From Desulfobulbus elongatus DSM 2908 (GTDB lineage Bacteria > Desulfobacterota > Desulfobulbia > Desulfobulbales > Desulfobulbaceae), in assembly GCF_000621145.1 (NCBI RefSeq), contig NZ_JHZB01000011.1, positions 1-64,000 of the forward strand: 64,000 nucleotides of DNA, written 5' to 3'. The position numbers and the translations under genes are program-made. Under the pieces are notes generated by a model. It was not told the origin of the DNA and searched no databases. It worked only from the letters and a program-made list of their open reading frames with translations. Shown here one piece after another: positions 61,876-64,000 of the stretch. The first letter of the stretch is position 1, and each line of letters opens with the position of its first letter.

Positions 61876-61929
61876 CTGACCGAATCGTAACCGTTTTGTA
61901 ACCGGGGACCAACAACTGGGCGGTACGGT
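61876..61929 (+). promoter_or_regulatory. Pho-box-like array and -10 of the DUF1045-phoH operon
   Basis: CTGACCG (61876-61882), GTAACCG (61887-61893), GTAACCG (61898-61904) and CCAACAA (61909-61915) at exact 11-bp steps, then eight bases and TACGGT (61924-61929). This is the cleanest of the five arrays. Confidence 0.82.
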
Positions 61930-61983
61930 GCAGATGCGGTGATGGTCCTGCCATCGGTCACTCCACCAACGCCTTATCGGTTT

Positions 61984-62760
61984 ATGCGCTACGCCATTTG
62001 TTTCGCCCCCTCCCCGATCTCCCCCCTCTGGCACCAGGGCTGCCGGTGGCTCGGCCGGGATGCCGGCAGCGGCCACAGTGTGCCGCGCCTCTGTTTTCGC
62101 GGCCTCGATCCCGCCTTCCTGGCCGAGTTGACCCGAAAACCCGCCCGCTACGGCTTCCAGGCCACCCTGGTGGCGCCGTTTCGGTTACGGCCGCCCCTGA
62201 CCGAGGCCGATCTGCTGGCCGCCCTGGCCGATCTCGCCAGCCGCCAGCCGCCCGTTGTCCTGCCGCCCCTGGCCGTCGGCCAACAGGATTTCTGTTTCTG
62301 TCTGCGGCCCGTCCGCCACTCGGCGGCCGTGCAGACCCTGGCCGCCCGGTGCACCAGGGCCTTCGACCGGTTCCGCGCCCCCTTGCAGCCGATCGAGTTG
62401 GCCCGGAGCAAGGCGGCCCAGCTCAGCGGCCAGGAAAAGCGGAATCTGGAACTGTGGGGCTCGCCCTACGTGTTCGAGCAGTTCCGCTTTCATTTCACCC
62501 TCACCGGCCGCATGAGCGAGGGCCGGAACAGGGAGCGGGTGCACGGCGCCCTGGTCGAGATCTTCGACCCGCTCCTCGACGCCCCCCTGTCCGTCGACTC
62601 CCTCTGTCTCTTCGTCGAGCCGGCCTTCGGGCAGCCCCTGCGCTGCCTGGGCCGGTTTTCCCTTTCCCCGCCAGCCGCCGACGCTGCGGCACGGATCAGC
62701 CATGACCAGCAGCTCCTCCGCCAAGACCTTCATCCTGGATACGAATGTCATTCTGCATGA
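61984..62760 (+). CDS. DUF1045 (phosphonate-operon type) 2H-phosphoesterase homologue
   Basis: A 258-residue protein of the DUF1045/TIGR03223 group, which is often found in phosphonate (phn) operons and belongs to the 2H phosphoesterase fold. The first HxT motif, normally YGFHATL, reads YGFQATL (Q59), while the second is intact (HFTL, H170). Loss of one of two catalytic histidines makes the usual mechanism unlikely. No phn genes are present. It is driven by the best Pho-box-like array, and its 3' end overlaps the phoH start by 59 bases, so the two are coupled. Confidence 0.82.
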   Translation: MRYAICFAPSPISPLWHQGCRWLGRDAGSGHSVPRLCFRGLDPAFLAELTRKPARYGFQATLVAPFRLRPPLTEADLLAALADLASRQPPVVLPPLAVGQQDFCFCLRPVRHSAAVQTLAARCTRAFDRFRAPLQPIELARSKAAQLSGQEKRNLELWGSPYVFEQFRFHFTLTGRMSEGRNRERVHGALVEIFDPLLDAPLSVDSLCLFVEPAFGQPLRCLGRFSLSPPAADAAARISHDQQLLRQDLHPGYECHSA

Positions 62761-64000
62761 TTCATCCTGCATCACCCATTTCCAGGAGCACGACATCGTC
62801 ATTCCCATCACCGTTCTCGAGGAACTCGACCAGTTCAAGAAAGGCAACCAGACGCTGAACTACCACGCCCGCGAGTTCGTCCGCGCCCTGGATGCCATGA
62901 GCGCGGGCAAGCTGCTCAACGGCGGCGTCCCGATCGGGCCGGACAAGGGCCGGGTGTCGATCAGGCTCGAACAGGCCCTGCACGAGGACCTGCGCCTCCA
63001 CTTCCCGAACGCGGCCAAGCCGGACCACCAGATCCTCAACATCGGCTACCACCTGGCCAAGGGCGATCCGGCGCGCCGGTACGTCCTGGTGAGCAAGGAC
63101 GTCAACCTGCGGATGAAGGCCAGGGCGATCGGCCTGCCGGCCGAGGATTACACCACCGACCATGTCAAGGACCTCGGCGGCCTCTACACCGGCTGCCGCC
63201 GCCTGGACGGCGCGGACGGCGAGGTGATCGAGCGCCTGCACCGCGGCGACCAGGGCGTGCCGGCGGAAGCGCTGCCGCTCGACCCCGAACCGCTGGCCAA
63301 CGAATACCTGATCGTCCGCAACGGCCGCCAGTCGGCCCTGGCCGTCTTCCGCGCCGGCGACGGCCACATTGCCAGGGTCCGGCGGGCGACGGTCTGCGGC
63401 ATCACGCCGCGCAACGCCGAACAGAGCTTCGCCGTGCACGCCCTGTGCAATCCGCAGGTGCCGCTGGTCACCGTCTCCGGCAAGGCGGGCACCGGCAAGA
63501 CCCTGCTCGCCCTGGCCGCGGCCCTGGAGCAGCGGGCCGGATACCGCCAGATCATGCTGGCCCGGCCGATCGTGCCGCTGTCCAACAAGGACATCGGCTA
63601 CCTGCCCGGCGACATCCAGTCCAAGATCAGCCCCTACATGCAGCCGCTCTACGACAACCTGGCGGTGATCCGCGGCCAGTTCTCCGAGCAGAGCGAGACG
63701 GGCCAGATGCTCTCCCGCCTGCTCGACGACAAGAAGCTGATCATCGAGCCGCTGGCCTACATCCGGGGCCGCAGCCTGGTGCGGATGTACATGATCGTCG
63801 ACGAGGCCCAGAACCTGACCCCGCACGAGGTCAAGACCATCATCACCCGGGCCGGCGGAGGCACCAAGGTGGTGTTCACCGGCGACATCCACCAGATCGA
63901 CCACCCCTATCTCGACAGCCAATCCAACGGCCTGAGCACCCTGATCGAAAAGATGCAGGGACAGCCGCTCTACGCCCACGTCAACCTCGAAAAGGGCGAG
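62702..64000 (+). CDS. phoH: PhoH-family ATPase with N-terminal PIN domain (partial)
   Basis: 433 codons of a PIN-PhoH (YlaK-type) protein that runs off the window. The PIN domain starts FILDTNVILHD with acidic residue D13. The PhoH NTPase has Walker A GKAGTGKT at 260-267 and Walker B MYMIVDEAQNL. Such proteins are thought to couple RNA unwinding with RNase activity, and PhoH was first described as phosphate-starvation induced. ATG 62702 lies inside the DUF1045 gene. Confidence 0.92.
   Translation, partial: MTSSSSAKTFILDTNVILHDSSCITHFQEHDIVIPITVLEELDQFKKGNQTLNYHAREFVRALDAMSAGKLLNGGVPIGPDKGRVSIRLEQALHEDLRLHFPNAAKPDHQILNIGYHLAKGDPARRYVLVSKDVNLRMKARAIGLPAEDYTTDHVKDLGGLYTGCRRLDGADGEVIERLHRGDQGVPAEALPLDPEPLANEYLIVRNGRQSALAVFRAGDGHIARVRRATVCGITPRNAEQSFAVHALCNPQVPLVTVSGKAGTGKTLLALAAALEQRAGYRQIMLARPIVPLSNKDIGYLPGDIQSKISPYMQPLYDNLAVIRGQFSEQSETGQMLSRLLDDKKLIIEPLAYIRGRSLVRMYMIVDEAQNLTPHEVKTIITRAGGGTKVVFTGDIHQIDHPYLDSQSNGLSTLIEKMQGQPLYAHVNLEKGE

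Noticed and set aside
1-64000. tRNA or rRNA genes
   Set aside because: No convincing cloverleaf or rRNA segment was noticed; a covariance-model scan would settle this.

Overview
The window reads as chromosomal DNA of a GC-rich anaerobic, sulfate-reducer-like bacterium of the Desulfobacterota, most plausibly Desulfobulbales. This placement is inferred from gene content: a selenocysteine formate dehydrogenase with FdhE, a class III type multiheme cytochrome with a Tat-exported ferredoxin and an NrfD subunit, sigma-54 two-component control, and several radical SAM enzymes. No rRNA or tRNA gene and no CRISPR array was seen.

Layout. 0-5 kb is an accessory, AT-richer end: a decayed ISL3-like transposase, a large DUF4062-NACHT protein ending in seven 33-residue repeats (probable antiphage STAND protein), and an orphan MqsA-type antitoxin. 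5-11 kb holds a diguanylate cyclase, a methyltransferase, a LysE exporter and a PaaI thioesterase / metallo-beta-lactamase / radical SAM operon. 11-24 kb is one regulon on the minus strand: a histidine kinase, a membrane PAS protein and a sigma-54 response regulator lie upstream of an operon encoding a domesticated IS1595-type transposase, FtsH, a pentaheme cytochrome, a Tat iron-sulfur protein, an NrfD protein and a degenerate histidine kinase; a second unit encodes two small membrane proteins. Copies of the operator GCCAC-N6-GTGGC precede all three units, and two units also have good -24/-12 promoters. 24.6-28.4 kb holds a DUF5320 protein, a KamA-type enzyme and a YpfJ peptidase. 28.6-34.2 kb is the formate dehydrogenase operon fdhA(Sec)-fdhB-fdhC-fdhE. 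34.5-36.2 kb is umuDC.

36.3-50.2 kb is a compact minus-strand cluster. It combines a periplasmic NMT1-like binding protein, a dCache-SpoIIE phosphatase, a STAS protein and an RsbW-like/GNAT protein (partner-switching signalling) with an AMP-dependent ligase, acyl carrier protein, acyltransferase, aminotransferase, three-subunit molybdenum hydroxylase and MFS transporter. It is bracketed by a ppk remnant just after umuC and a umuC remnant just before the nucleotidase-ppk locus, which suggests a duplication with reciprocal loss and points to the block as inserted or rearranged DNA. I see it as the best candidate for an undescribed biosynthetic/signalling system.

50.3-64 kb is a phosphate-starvation neighbourhood: 5'-nucleotidase, polyphosphate kinase, an OlsF-like ornithine lipid synthase, an EEP-fold protein, an alkaline-phosphatase-superfamily protein, a DUF1045 (phosphonate-operon type) protein and PhoH. 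Five candidate Pho boxes share the same architecture: 7-bp repeats every 11 bp, then about 8 bp to a -10 element. A hybrid sensor kinase and a YnfA protein lie among them. All function calls rest on motif and family recognition by eye; no database search was run.
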